A DNA stretch of 12,209 nt, from contig JAZRMQ010000024.1 in NCBI GenBank assembly GCA_045647745.1, forward strand, positions 1 through 12,209. Direction: 5' to 3'. The notes beneath the pieces were generated by a model. The model searched no databases. It saw only the letters and a program-made list of their open reading frames with translations, and was not told the origin of the DNA. The first letter of the stretch is position 1; the number at the start of each line of letters is the position of its first letter. The DNA is from HGM04593 sp045647745. Its GTDB lineage: Bacteria > Bacteroidota > Bacteroidia > Bacteroidales > Bacteroidaceae. The position numbers and the translations under genes were made by a program. This document shows positions 1 through 6,118 of the stretch, in pieces.

Positions 1-142
1 GCAAGTTTGTGACGGCCGAGGGATGTTGCAAAGCAACTCGCGAGCAGAAGGAACAAACGACTGATTTTGTCTCTGCCGGGCGCTTTTGCTACTTTTCACG
101 CGATGAAAAGTAGGGAAAGAACGACTTGAAGAAAATTCAAGT
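1..142. repeat. Intergenic element with inverted repeats
   Basis: No convincing gene is visible here. A 10-bp inverted repeat (89-98 against 104-113, arms CTACTTTTCA/TGAAAAGTAG) has a 5-nt loop, and a second small hairpin follows (ACTTGAA 124-130 with TTCAAGT 136-142). Two frames stay open across the first ~110 bases (plus-strand frame 3 to a TAG at 111-113, and one minus-strand frame), but neither shows a start, a leader or a recognisable domain. The composition is more GC-rich than the A/T-rich spacers elsewhere in the window. I recall similar GAAAAGTAG-palindrome sequences as dispersed non-coding elements in Bacteroidales genomes; that is memory, not a search result. Confidence 0.4.
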
Positions 143-250
143 GAATAATTAAGGTTGAGGACTGCAGTAGAATACAATGCGATTGGGAAGTAATCCTAAA
201 CCAAACTTTTACCGGTGAGCTTCAAATTGCTTGCAAGCCGGAGAGTGTAA

Positions 251-280
251 CAAAAAAAGGCGAATGACTGGTCATTCGCC
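251..280 (-). terminator. Intrinsic terminator of the SRP RNA gene
   Basis: A perfect 10-bp stem (259-268 with 271-280, GGCGAATGAC/GTCATTCGCC) is closed by a 2-base spacer. Read on the minus strand it is followed at once by seven T residues (252-258). It lies a few bases past the 3' end of the SRP RNA, exactly where a rho-independent terminator for that minus-strand gene is expected. Confidence 0.88.
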
Positions 281-282
281 TT

Positions 283-388
283 ATGGGTGGGTAAGCTACC
301 TACATCGCGCCGCTACAACCTACTACCTTTGCTGCGGTCAAGCCCTGGAGGATTCGCAGGGAGCTGGCCGTGCAGGACTTACCCATAT
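283..388 (-). ncRNA. ffs: Small bacterial signal recognition particle RNA (4.5S-like)
   Basis: This is the RNA core of the signal recognition particle, which binds Ffh and targets nascent membrane and secreted proteins to FtsY and the Sec translocon. On the minus strand the ends pair (GGGTAAG 384-378 with CTTACCC 295-289), then CCTGCA pairs with TGTAGG. The apical part has the SRP helix 8 pattern: CAGG, a short GC stem closing the hexaloop UUGACC, then GC and AGCA, which forms the CAGG/AGCA symmetric loop bound by the Ffh M domain. The GATGTAGGTAGC segment also resembles the 3' strand of E. coli 4.5S RNA. The length of about 105 nt fits the small SRP RNA lacking an Alu domain. Exact ends are approximate, because an alternative outer pairing (ATGGGT with ACCCAT) could add a few bases. 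A strong terminator follows directly. Confidence 0.85.
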
Positions 389-389
389 A

Positions 390-531
390 CTTGTTTAAAT
401 TCAATCTTCAACAGGAACACACACTTGTGTTTCATTTACGTTCGCAAAGATTGTGCCAACGAGTGAAACGTAAAACTTGTTTTTAGCGTTTTGCAACGAG
501 TGCAGCCAATTTTCGCAAACCTTTACGTTTG
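390..531 (-). other. Long leader between the SRP promoter and SRP RNA, with repeated 15-mers
   Basis: This stretch is predicted to be transcribed ahead of the mature SRP RNA. Reading the plus strand, it contains two near-identical 15-mers, TTTACGTTCGCAAAG (435-449) and TTTACGTTTGCAAAG (522-536), and a repeated 9-mer CAACGAGTG (458-466 and 495-503). A third, inverted AACGTAAA lies at 467-474. Reading leftward, the inner 15-mer copy is preceded by AATCTTTG, a degenerate -7 box, so a second promoter closer to the RNA is possible. Open frames here look spurious: they have no recognisable domain and run over the promoter. Confidence 0.45.
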
Positions 532-562
532 CAAAGGTAGTACATTTTTCCCATTTATCAAA
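532..562 (-). promoter_or_regulatory. Consensus Bacteroidota promoter for the SRP RNA transcript
   Basis: On the minus strand the sequence reads TTTG (562-559), a 19-nt spacer, then TACCTTTG (539-532). This matches the Bacteroidota sigma-ABfr consensus (TTTG, 19-21 nt, TAnnTTTG). Transcription would start near 525 and run left into the SRP RNA, giving an unusually long 5' extension of roughly 135 nt that would need processing. Confidence 0.65.
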
Positions 563-718
563 ACAGAAAGAGCAAATAATTTCCAATGCAAGCATATTAC
601 CAAACAAAAGCAGACCACAAAATGACAAAAAATCATTTTTAAGCAACATAAAATTACACATTAACATCAACAGAAAAAAAAGTATTATATTTTTATAAGG
701 TATTAAATTTTTTTTTCG
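563..718. other. A/T-rich spacer without a gene
   Basis: This divergent intergenic region lies between the SRP promoter and the promoter of the first surface-protein gene. It is very A/T-rich with several A and T runs (668-675, 708-716). I see no coding signal, RNA gene or clear repeat. Such tracts are common upstream of Bacteroidota promoters. Confidence 0.5.
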
Positions 719-726
719 TACCTTCG
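719..726 (+). promoter_or_regulatory. -7 box of the first surface-protein gene
   Basis: TACCTTCG is one mismatch from the Bacteroidota -7 consensus TAnnTTTG. A T-tract (708-716) precedes it, but no clear TTTG -33 element sits at standard spacing. Transcription would begin about 730-733, giving a ~95-nt, purine- and A-rich 5' UTR. Confidence 0.5.
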
Positions 727-803
727 CAAATCTTCAAAAAGTGCCTTTTAAAAAGGCAAAAACAAAATCAACACATAGACAGAGAGACTAAAAACAAATT
801 ATA

Positions 804-817
804 TTTATTAACCAAAA
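804..817 (+). promoter_or_regulatory. Shared 5'-UTR motif before the first surface-protein start codon
   Basis: TTTATTAACCAAAA ends 10 nt before the ATG at 828. The same 14-mer with one difference (TTTATTAACTAAAA, 3757-3770) ends 9 nt before the next surface-protein gene. There is no Shine-Dalgarno sequence in either leader, as is usual in Bacteroidota. The motif may be a translation-initiation or regulatory element, or a remnant of duplication. Confidence 0.45.
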
Positions 818-827
818 ATTTATCTTT

Positions 828-3383
828 ATGAAGAAATTTTTACTTTCAATTTTCTGTTTGTTCAGCCTTGTAGGCTTTGCAACAGCAGACAATTACAGCC
901 ACACCTTTACAAGTGGCGACATTAAGGCCAATGGCACTGTAAATTTAAGCGATGTTGAATGGACCATTGAAGGCGATGGTGGCTATTGGGGTTGGGATAG
1001 CAACAACGTAAAGGGCGTACAATTAGGCTCAGGTTCCAAGCCATACAAAAGCCTGACAATTTCAACAAATGGCATCAGTGGCACTATCACAAAAATCAGC
1101 ATCAACACTTCTGGTGCAAATAGTATTGCCGCAAACTTAGCTATCACTATTGGCGGAGCAGAGGTTGGCAATGTATCTTTAACAAATGCAGCAACTGATT
1201 ATTCTTTCGACTGCGAAGCGTCTGGCAACATTGTTTTGTCATACACTCAAACTTCAAGCAAGGCAATCTACATCAAATCTATTGCCGTAGAGTACACTCC
1301 AGTAGCTGCCAGCGCTGTTGCTGCTCCAACATTCTCTGTTGAGGCCGGAACACACCACAACCCATTCAACGTTGAGATTGCAGCAGAAGAGGGTGCAACA
1401 ATTTACTACACAACCGATGGCACAGAGCCCACAGCAGAGAGCGCTGTTTACGCAGAGGCTATCGCAATCAACAAGTTCAACACATCAACAACAATCAAGG
1501 CTGTTGCAGCAGTTGAGGGCGAGCTCAGCAACGTTGCATCAGCAACATACTCTCTTAAAGTTGCAGCTCCTGTATTCTCTGTTAAGGGTGGCGTTTATGA
1601 GAAAGTTGTTGGTATGGCAATCACCTCTGAGACTGAAGGTACAGAAATCTTCTACACCGACAACGGCAAAGACCCTATCGAAAATGGCAACAAGGTTTGG
1701 GGTAATAAATCTTTGCTCTCAAACAAATACAGAAAATACGACGCAAAGGCTGTTGCAGTAATTGAAGTAGAGGGCGAAAAGTTTTATAGCGAGGTTGCAA
1801 ACGAGAAATACTATATTTCACCTATTAAACCTTTCAAGAAGGCTGCAGAGTTCGCAGAGGGCCAGTACCTAATCTATGCAAACAGTTATGTAGCTACAGC
1901 GTTGTCTGAGTCGAGCAAATATGGTTACCTCCCCAAGCTTGAGGTTACCGAGAAGAACAACTACATTGAGAACCACGATTTCTACGCTTTCACATTCACC
2001 GCAGTTGAGGGTGGTTACACAATACAGGATATTTACGGCCGCTATCTTTATATGACCGGTACTTACGACAGCTTCAACGTCGCAGCAGAGATGCCGGCAG
2101 AGGGTGCAGTTTGGACAGTAGCTATCGACGAGACTACAGGCGAGGCTACAATCACAAACGCAGCTATGAACAAGTTCATTCAATTCTCTACAGAGTATAA
2201 AAGCTTTGGTTCATACGCTGCAATCTCAGAAACCAACGTATTGCCTACATTGTTCGCTGTAACAGAGTACCCAACAATGACTGTAACTCCTGAAAACTAT
2301 GAGACAATCCCAACATTTAACAAGGTAACCGTTACTTGCGAGCAGGGAATTGCTTACAATGGCACCGAGGAGCTCTATGCAACCTACTCTATTGACGATG
2401 CAGATGAGTGCAAGTTCGACGACGTGGTTGTTGTTGACGAGAACACTATCGAGTTCATTTTGAGCACTCCAATCGAGGAGAACTGCGAATGCGGTGTTAC
2501 TTTCCCTGCAGGTTTGTTCACACTCTGCCCCAATGGCCTTGATATTACAAGCAAAAACGTTAATAATTATTACACTATCGACAACCCCAAGAACCTTGTA
2601 CTCACCTATGCCAACCCTGATAACGGCGCAAGTGTGAAGAGCATCGAGTATCTATACTTTGAGTTCAATCAGGACATCATCGATCAGGCTGATGGCGCTG
2701 TAATCACAAACGAGAATGGCGATGAGTTCCCATTGACAGTTACTTACACCGACGCTTGGGGCGATGCCACACCTTACAACGCTCTTTGCTTGAAGACAGC
2801 AGAGCCTATCACAGCTGCAGGAACATACACATTCGTTCTCAAGAAGGAGTATTTCTATGCAGGCACAGACACAAGAATGAGCGAGGATCTTGAGTTCGTA
2901 TTCACAATCAAGGAAAGCTTGAAGATTGTAAGCATCTCTCCTGTTGAGGGCGAAGAGATTTCTGCTATCAGCGAATTTATTATCGAATGTAATCAAGACA
3001 TCAGCTGCTTTGCAGAGGCATTCCTTGTACTTGATGCAGATGGCAACGAGTACTATTTCACTCCTTCATACGTGGACAATGCCGGCAACGAAATGCCATT
3101 CAACACCTTGCGTCTTGTTGCAGAAACACCTATTACTGCAGCCGGCACATATACTCTTTACATCGAGGATATGAGCATTATGGTTGCTGGTGAATACACT
3201 AACGGCTTGGAAGCATACCAGTACACATTCACATTCGACGGTAGCAAGGTTACTACCGGTATCGACAATGTTGAGAGCGAGAATGCAGCCAAGGTTATCT
3301 ACGACCTCACAGGCCGCAAGATCGAGAATATCACAAAGGCTGGCATCTACATTGTCAATGGCAAAAAGGTACTTGTAAAGTAA
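828..3383 (+). CDS. Large multidomain T9SS-secreted surface protein with chitobiase-like and Ig-like modules
   Basis: An 851-residue predicted exported protein. A signal peptide occupies residues 1-20 (KK, hydrophobic core, cut after ATA). Next come a beta-rich sandwich module (about 22-158) and two modules resembling the chitobiase/beta-hexosaminidase C-terminal domain (165-245 with YYTTDGTEPT at 193-202; 246-331, where the motif has drifted to FYTDNGKDP). A beta-rich lipocalin-like module (about 333-481, with GRYLY) and three Ig-like repeats (483-586, 588-695, 696-808) follow; the last two share ITAAGTYT. The C terminus (about 811-851: YDLTGRKI, then GIYIVNGKKVLVK) is a T9SS type A sorting domain. 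In this family that domain directs passage across the outer membrane and is cleaved when the cargo is attached to the surface. No catalytic domain is recognisable, so an adhesive or carbohydrate-binding role is inference. The ATG at 828 is preferred because the signal peptide begins there. Confidence 0.85.
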   Translation: MKKFLLSIFCLFSLVGFATADNYSHTFTSGDIKANGTVNLSDVEWTIEGDGGYWGWDSNNVKGVQLGSGSKPYKSLTISTNGISGTITKISINTSGANSIAANLAITIGGAEVGNVSLTNAATDYSFDCEASGNIVLSYTQTSSKAIYIKSIAVEYTPVAASAVAAPTFSVEAGTHHNPFNVEIAAEEGATIYYTTDGTEPTAESAVYAEAIAINKFNTSTTIKAVAAVEGELSNVASATYSLKVAAPVFSVKGGVYEKVVGMAITSETEGTEIFYTDNGKDPIENGNKVWGNKSLLSNKYRKYDAKAVAVIEVEGEKFYSEVANEKYYISPIKPFKKAAEFAEGQYLIYANSYVATALSESSKYGYLPKLEVTEKNNYIENHDFYAFTFTAVEGGYTIQDIYGRYLYMTGTYDSFNVAAEMPAEGAVWTVAIDETTGEATITNAAMNKFIQFSTEYKSFGSYAAISETNVLPTLFAVTEYPTMTVTPENYETIPTFNKVTVTCEQGIAYNGTEELYATYSIDDADECKFDDVVVVDENTIEFILSTPIEENCECGVTFPAGLFTLCPNGLDITSKNVNNYYTIDNPKNLVLTYANPDNGASVKSIEYLYFEFNQDIIDQADGAVITNENGDEFPLTVTYTDAWGDATPYNALCLKTAEPITAAGTYTFVLKKEYFYAGTDTRMSEDLEFVFTIKESLKIVSISPVEGEEISAISEFIIECNQDISCFAEAFLVLDADGNEYYFTPSYVDNAGNEMPFNTLRLVAETPITAAGTYTLYIEDMSIMVAGEYTNGLEAYQYTFTFDGSKVTTGIDNVESENAAKVIYDLTGRKIENITKAGIYIVNGKKVLVK

Positions 3384-3457
3384 CTTATTGTCATCGACGA
3401 GCTTTTTAGCGATTGGTCGCAGGCAGCACGGCAAAGTCGTGCCCTGCGGGTCGCTGA
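3384..3457 (+). repeat. Conserved structured 3'-UTR element, copy 1
   Basis: The element starts directly after the stop codon and can fold into an extended hairpin. AGCGA (3408-3412) pairs with TCGCT (3451-3455), GCAGG (3419-3423) with CCTGC (3443-3447), and GCACG (3426-3430) with CGTGC (3438-3442), leaving an apical loop and small internal loops. It is nearly identical to 5985-6059: counting the stop codon, 74 of 78 aligned positions match, with three substitutions and one 1-nt gap. The single-base gap falls in the apical loop, and none of the proposed stem positions differ. Its function is unknown; mRNA stability, a regulator-binding site or a recombination remnant are possible. Confidence 0.75.
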
Positions 3458-3505
3458 TAAATAATAAATGGGGCAAGGATTTTTCCTTGCCCCATTTATT
3501 ATTTA
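3458..3505 (+). terminator. Terminator hairpin of the first surface-protein gene
   Basis: A perfect 21-bp inverted repeat (3458-3478 with 3485-3505) encloses a 6-nt loop (ATTTTT). The core is ATGGGGCAAGG/CCTTGCCCC, with an A/T-rich base whose right arm supplies the U-rich tail (ATTTATTATTTA). It is symmetrical and could act on both strands. The same core, one G/C pair shorter, forms the hairpin after the next gene (6071-6107). Confidence 0.8.
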
Positions 3506-3511
3506 CGCAGT

Positions 3512-3557
3512 TTTGTCATTCTCACAGCTTTGTCATTCTGACGACAGGAAGAATCCC
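3512..3557. repeat. Short direct repeat in the intergenic spacer
   Basis: TTTGTCATTCT occurs twice, at 3512-3522 and 3529-3539, with a 17-nt period. It is followed by GACGACAGGAAGAATCC and a C-run. GTCATTCTGA...GAAGAATC strings of this kind are, from memory, common as dispersed intergenic repeats in Bacteroidota. A TACCTTTC string at 3574-3581 resembles a -7 box but is too weakly supported to call. Confidence 0.4.
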
Positions 3558-3654
3558 CCCACCCAAGAAAAAGTACCTTTCGCAGTAATTTTATACCCGT
3601 AGGAAATAAATTCACAAACAATTTGTAAAAAAATAATATATTTTTCTAAATTTG

Positions 3655-3662
3655 TACCTTGG
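3655..3662 (+). promoter_or_regulatory. -7 box of the second surface-protein gene
   Basis: TACCTTGG matches TAnnTTTG except at one position and lies in a strongly A/T-rich tract. A TTTG at 3622-3625 is too far upstream (29 nt) to be a normal -33 element. Predicted transcription starts near 3668-3670, exactly at the palindrome that follows, leaving a ~110-nt 5' UTR. Confidence 0.5.
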
Positions 3663-3668
3663 ATAGAA

Positions 3669-3686
3669 TGTTTACTATAGTAAACA
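3669..3686. promoter_or_regulatory. 18-bp perfect palindrome at the predicted transcription start
   Basis: TGTTTACTATAGTAAACA is a perfect inverted repeat with no spacer, beginning about 6 nt after the -7 box. Its position and symmetry suit the operator of a dimeric repressor. If transcribed, it could instead form a hairpin at the very 5' end of the mRNA that protects it from decay. It is absent before the first surface-protein gene, so the two genes may be regulated differently. Confidence 0.5.
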
Positions 3687-3756
3687 TATGACAAAAAGTA
3701 TAAAAACAAGCAAAAAACACTTACATTTTAGCATTTAATATCACATTATAACTTTA

Positions 3757-3770
3757 TTTATTAACTAAAA
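3757..3770 (+). promoter_or_regulatory. Shared 5'-UTR motif before the second surface-protein start codon
   Basis: TTTATTAACTAAAA ends 9 nt before the ATG at 3780 and matches the motif at 804-817 in 13 of 14 positions. Bases outside it in the two leaders are much less alike, so the similarity is local rather than a whole-leader duplication. Confidence 0.45.
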
Positions 3771-3779
3771 CCAACGTTT

Positions 3780-5984
3780 ATGAGAAAATTTACGTTTTTC
3801 TTGTTGTCGTTAATGGTGGCAATATCTACCACAGCGATGGCACAAATTGATACTCAAAAGGAGTATCGTATCAAAAACGTAGCTACAGGTCTTTATCTGA
3901 ACGCAGGTAATTACGACGCACACCCTACAGGCCCTCAGGGCGGTGTCAACGTTGTTGCTAAGGCCGACAGTGACGACCAAGTTTTCACACTCGAAGGAAG
4001 TGGAAACAGCTACAAGTTAAAAACCAAGAGCGGTTACTACATCTATTGTCAAGAGTGGAATGTAGACGCCCTCACCAACTACTCTTTGATAACTTTTGAA
4101 GATGCAGGTAATGGTGAATATTACTTCAAATGCACACAAGGTTATTTCAAAGTAGAAGATGTTGGTGGAGTATACTATCCATTCTGCAATGCCGGAAAGG
4201 CAGAAGCTACAAAATGGAGCTTGACAGCAACAGATGACGAGGCTACCGAAGAAAAACCAGAGCCTGAGGCATTTGCAGTTGTTTCTCAGTCACCTAAGGC
4301 TGACGAGGCTGTTGAGAGCCTAAGTTCTATCACTATCGAGTTCTCTAAGAACATTGAGTTTATTCAGGCTGCCGGCGGTAATGGTGGCACTGGTACAGAC
4401 GTTGGCACTGGTGATACTGGCACTAGCGGTCCTGCACAATACATCAAGTTGATGGGGGCTAACGGTATAGCAGCTACTGCTTGGGTAAACGCTGCGACAA
4501 TCGATGGTAACAAGGTTACTTTTGTTTTTGAGGGAAATGCTGCTATCACAAAGGCGGGAGCTTATACTTTCGCAATACCAGCCGGTTTAATAAAGAGCGT
4601 AGACGGTGAGGAATTTGCCGGTGAGACATTTACATTCAATGTTGAGGAGCCTACCGTTGAACCAGAAGAGCCAAACACAGGTCTTAACGAGACTGTTGTA
4701 TTTGATTTCACATACAATGCTTGGGAAATCCCGGGATATGACTTTGTAAACTTCAAGGGAGTTAAGACTGCAGAGACATACACCGATGGTGCGAAGAGCA
4801 TCACTATCAACCCAACAAAGAACAAGGGTGAATTCTATTACGAGAACAACTATTTGCGCATTTCGAAGCCCGGCTCAAAGATTATCCTCCCTGCATTCAA
4901 TTTCGCAGTTGAGAAGATTGAGGTTGTTGGCCACGCTTCTGCAACAGACTACAAGAATGTTGATATGAATGTTTATGTTGGCGACAACACTGTAAGTACA
5001 GCTTGCATTGGTTCAACAGCTACATCTACATTTGAGATTGCTGCGGACAAGCAGGCTGCTGGTAACATCTACGAGCTTGTAATCGGTGAAAACGGTGGTA
5101 ACTACTCAAGCGTTATGTACATCACCTATATTAAGGTATATCCTGCTGAGAATGCACTCGAGGCTCCAGCATTTGACCCTGCAAGCGGTGTATACATTGG
5201 TGAGCAGACTGTAAACGTTCACTCTGCAACAGCAGACCTTGAGGGTGTTACAAATGTTACATACTACTACACAACCGACGGCAACGAGCCTACAGTTCAG
5301 GACGAAGAGACTGATGGCGAAATTATTATCGACCACAGCTGCACACTCAAGGTTATTGTTAAGCTTACATACGGTGACAAGACATACGTAAGTGCATCTT
5401 CAAGCGCTGAGTATATCATCACCGAGGAGGTTACATTCCACAGAGCTGTTGCAGTTGAGAACGGTAACTACTTCCTTGTTGCCAATGGTTATGTTTCTGA
5501 GCCAATCAATGGCACAACATTGAAGGCTAAGGAGACAACTGTTAGCGACAATGACGTAACAGAGGGTGCTTACTATGCACTCACACTCGAGGAGACTAAC
5601 GGTAATTTCTACATCAAGGATGCTAACGGCAACTACATCTCTAACACAATGATGTTCCCAGACAAGCTTGGTTATAGTAAAAATGCTCCAATGGATTCTT
5701 GGGCAATTACTATTGCCGACGATGAGAACAGCACAGCTACTATCAGCAGCAATGGTGCTGTAATTGTTTACGTTGATGGTGAGTTCAAATCAGTTCCTGA
5801 GAGCGATGTTACAACCGAGGCTGTTTATCCAACATTCTATGGCGTACACGCTACAGGTATTGAGAGCGTTGTTACCAACGGCGAGGCTATCGAGAGCATC
5901 TACGACCTACAGGGCCGCAAGATTGAGAAGATAACCAAGGGTGGTATCTACATTGTAAACGGCAAAAAGTTGCTTGTAAAGTAA
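3780..5984 (+). CDS. Multidomain T9SS-secreted surface protein with ricin-like, Ig-like and chitobiase-like modules
   Basis: A 734-residue paralogue-by-parts of the preceding gene product. A signal peptide spans residues 1-21 (ends AMA, mature Q22). It is followed by a ricin-B/beta-trefoil-like module (about 22-155, opening with YRIKN.ATGLYLNAG) and an Ig-like module (164-291) interrupted by a Gly/Thr-rich insert at about 197-219. A short acidic Pro/Glu linker (289-299) leads to a beta-sandwich module (about 303-458), a chitobiase C-terminal-like module (461-547, YYTTDGNEPT at 496-505) and a lipocalin-like module (about 552-690). A T9SS type A sorting domain ends the protein (693-734: YDLQGRKI, GIYIVNGKKLLVK). 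Expected location is the cell surface. No catalytic motif is seen; glycan or host-matrix binding is inference from the ricin-like and chitobiase-like folds. It has its own promoter, so it is probably not co-transcribed with its neighbour. Confidence 0.85.
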   Translation: MRKFTFFLLSLMVAISTTAMAQIDTQKEYRIKNVATGLYLNAGNYDAHPTGPQGGVNVVAKADSDDQVFTLEGSGNSYKLKTKSGYYIYCQEWNVDALTNYSLITFEDAGNGEYYFKCTQGYFKVEDVGGVYYPFCNAGKAEATKWSLTATDDEATEEKPEPEAFAVVSQSPKADEAVESLSSITIEFSKNIEFIQAAGGNGGTGTDVGTGDTGTSGPAQYIKLMGANGIAATAWVNAATIDGNKVTFVFEGNAAITKAGAYTFAIPAGLIKSVDGEEFAGETFTFNVEEPTVEPEEPNTGLNETVVFDFTYNAWEIPGYDFVNFKGVKTAETYTDGAKSITINPTKNKGEFYYENNYLRISKPGSKIILPAFNFAVEKIEVVGHASATDYKNVDMNVYVGDNTVSTACIGSTATSTFEIAADKQAAGNIYELVIGENGGNYSSVMYITYIKVYPAENALEAPAFDPASGVYIGEQTVNVHSATADLEGVTNVTYYYTTDGNEPTVQDEETDGEIIIDHSCTLKVIVKLTYGDKTYVSASSSAEYIITEEVTFHRAVAVENGNYFLVANGYVSEPINGTTLKAKETTVSDNDVTEGAYYALTLEETNGNFYIKDANGNYISNTMMFPDKLGYSKNAPMDSWAITIADDENSTATISSNGAVIVYVDGEFKSVPESDVTTEAVYPTFYGVHATGIESVVTNGEAIESIYDLQGRKIEKITKGGIYIVNGKKLLVK

Positions 5985-6059
5985 CTTTTTGTCATCGACG
6001 AGTTTTTTAGCGATTAGTCGCAGGCAGCACGGCAAAAGTCGTGCCCTGCGGGTCGCTGA
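5985..6059 (+). repeat. Conserved structured 3'-UTR element, copy 2
   Basis: This is the second copy of the element at 3384-3457, again starting directly after the stop codon and with all proposed stem pairs kept. The apical loop is one A longer and there are three base substitutions. The match covers the whole stretch from the stop codon to TCGCTGA and then stops; the following spacer (ATAAAAAAAAT) is different before the terminator core resumes. Confidence 0.75.
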
Positions 6060-6061
6060 AT

Positions 6062-6108
6062 AAAAAAAATAATAAATGGGCAAGGATAATCTCCTTGCCC
6101 ATTTATTG
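6062..6108. terminator. Bidirectional terminator between surface protein and nucleotidyltransferase
   Basis: A perfect 16-bp stem (6071-6086 with 6092-6107, core AATAAATGGGCAAGGA) has a 5-nt loop. On the minus strand it is followed by a run of eight T residues (plus-strand A's at 6062-6069), so it is a strong terminator for the leftward nucleotidyltransferase, whose stop codon is only 11 nt away. It also closes the rightward surface-protein transcript. Confidence 0.82.
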
Positions 6109-6118
6109 TAAACATATG

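Noticed and set aside
283..388. tmRNA, 6S RNA or riboswitch as alternatives for the structured RNA
   Set aside because: It is far too short for tmRNA and has no tag frame; the CAGG/AGCA helix 8 loop and paired ends fit SRP RNA; no downstream gene on that strand would use a riboswitch.
401..698. Open frames on both strands between the SRP RNA and the first surface-protein gene
   Set aside because: They overlap each other, a consensus promoter and repeats, have no recognisable domain, and their composition follows A/T-rich spacer DNA.
1318..3378. Overlapping plus- and minus-strand frames inside the first surface-protein gene
   Set aside because: Low-complexity shadow frames (Gln/Ser/Thr-rich or Cys/Val-rich) of a well-supported secreted protein.
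3066..3476. 136-residue minus-strand frame, similar to a minus-strand frame at 5907-6137
   Set aside because: Their similarity only mirrors the duplicated sorting-domain and 3'-UTR DNA on the plus strand; they read antisense to a clear gene and cross a structured element.
3388..3588. 66-residue plus-strand frame after the first surface-protein gene
   Set aside because: It runs through the 3'-UTR element, the 21-bp terminator hairpin and the short direct repeats, with no domain.
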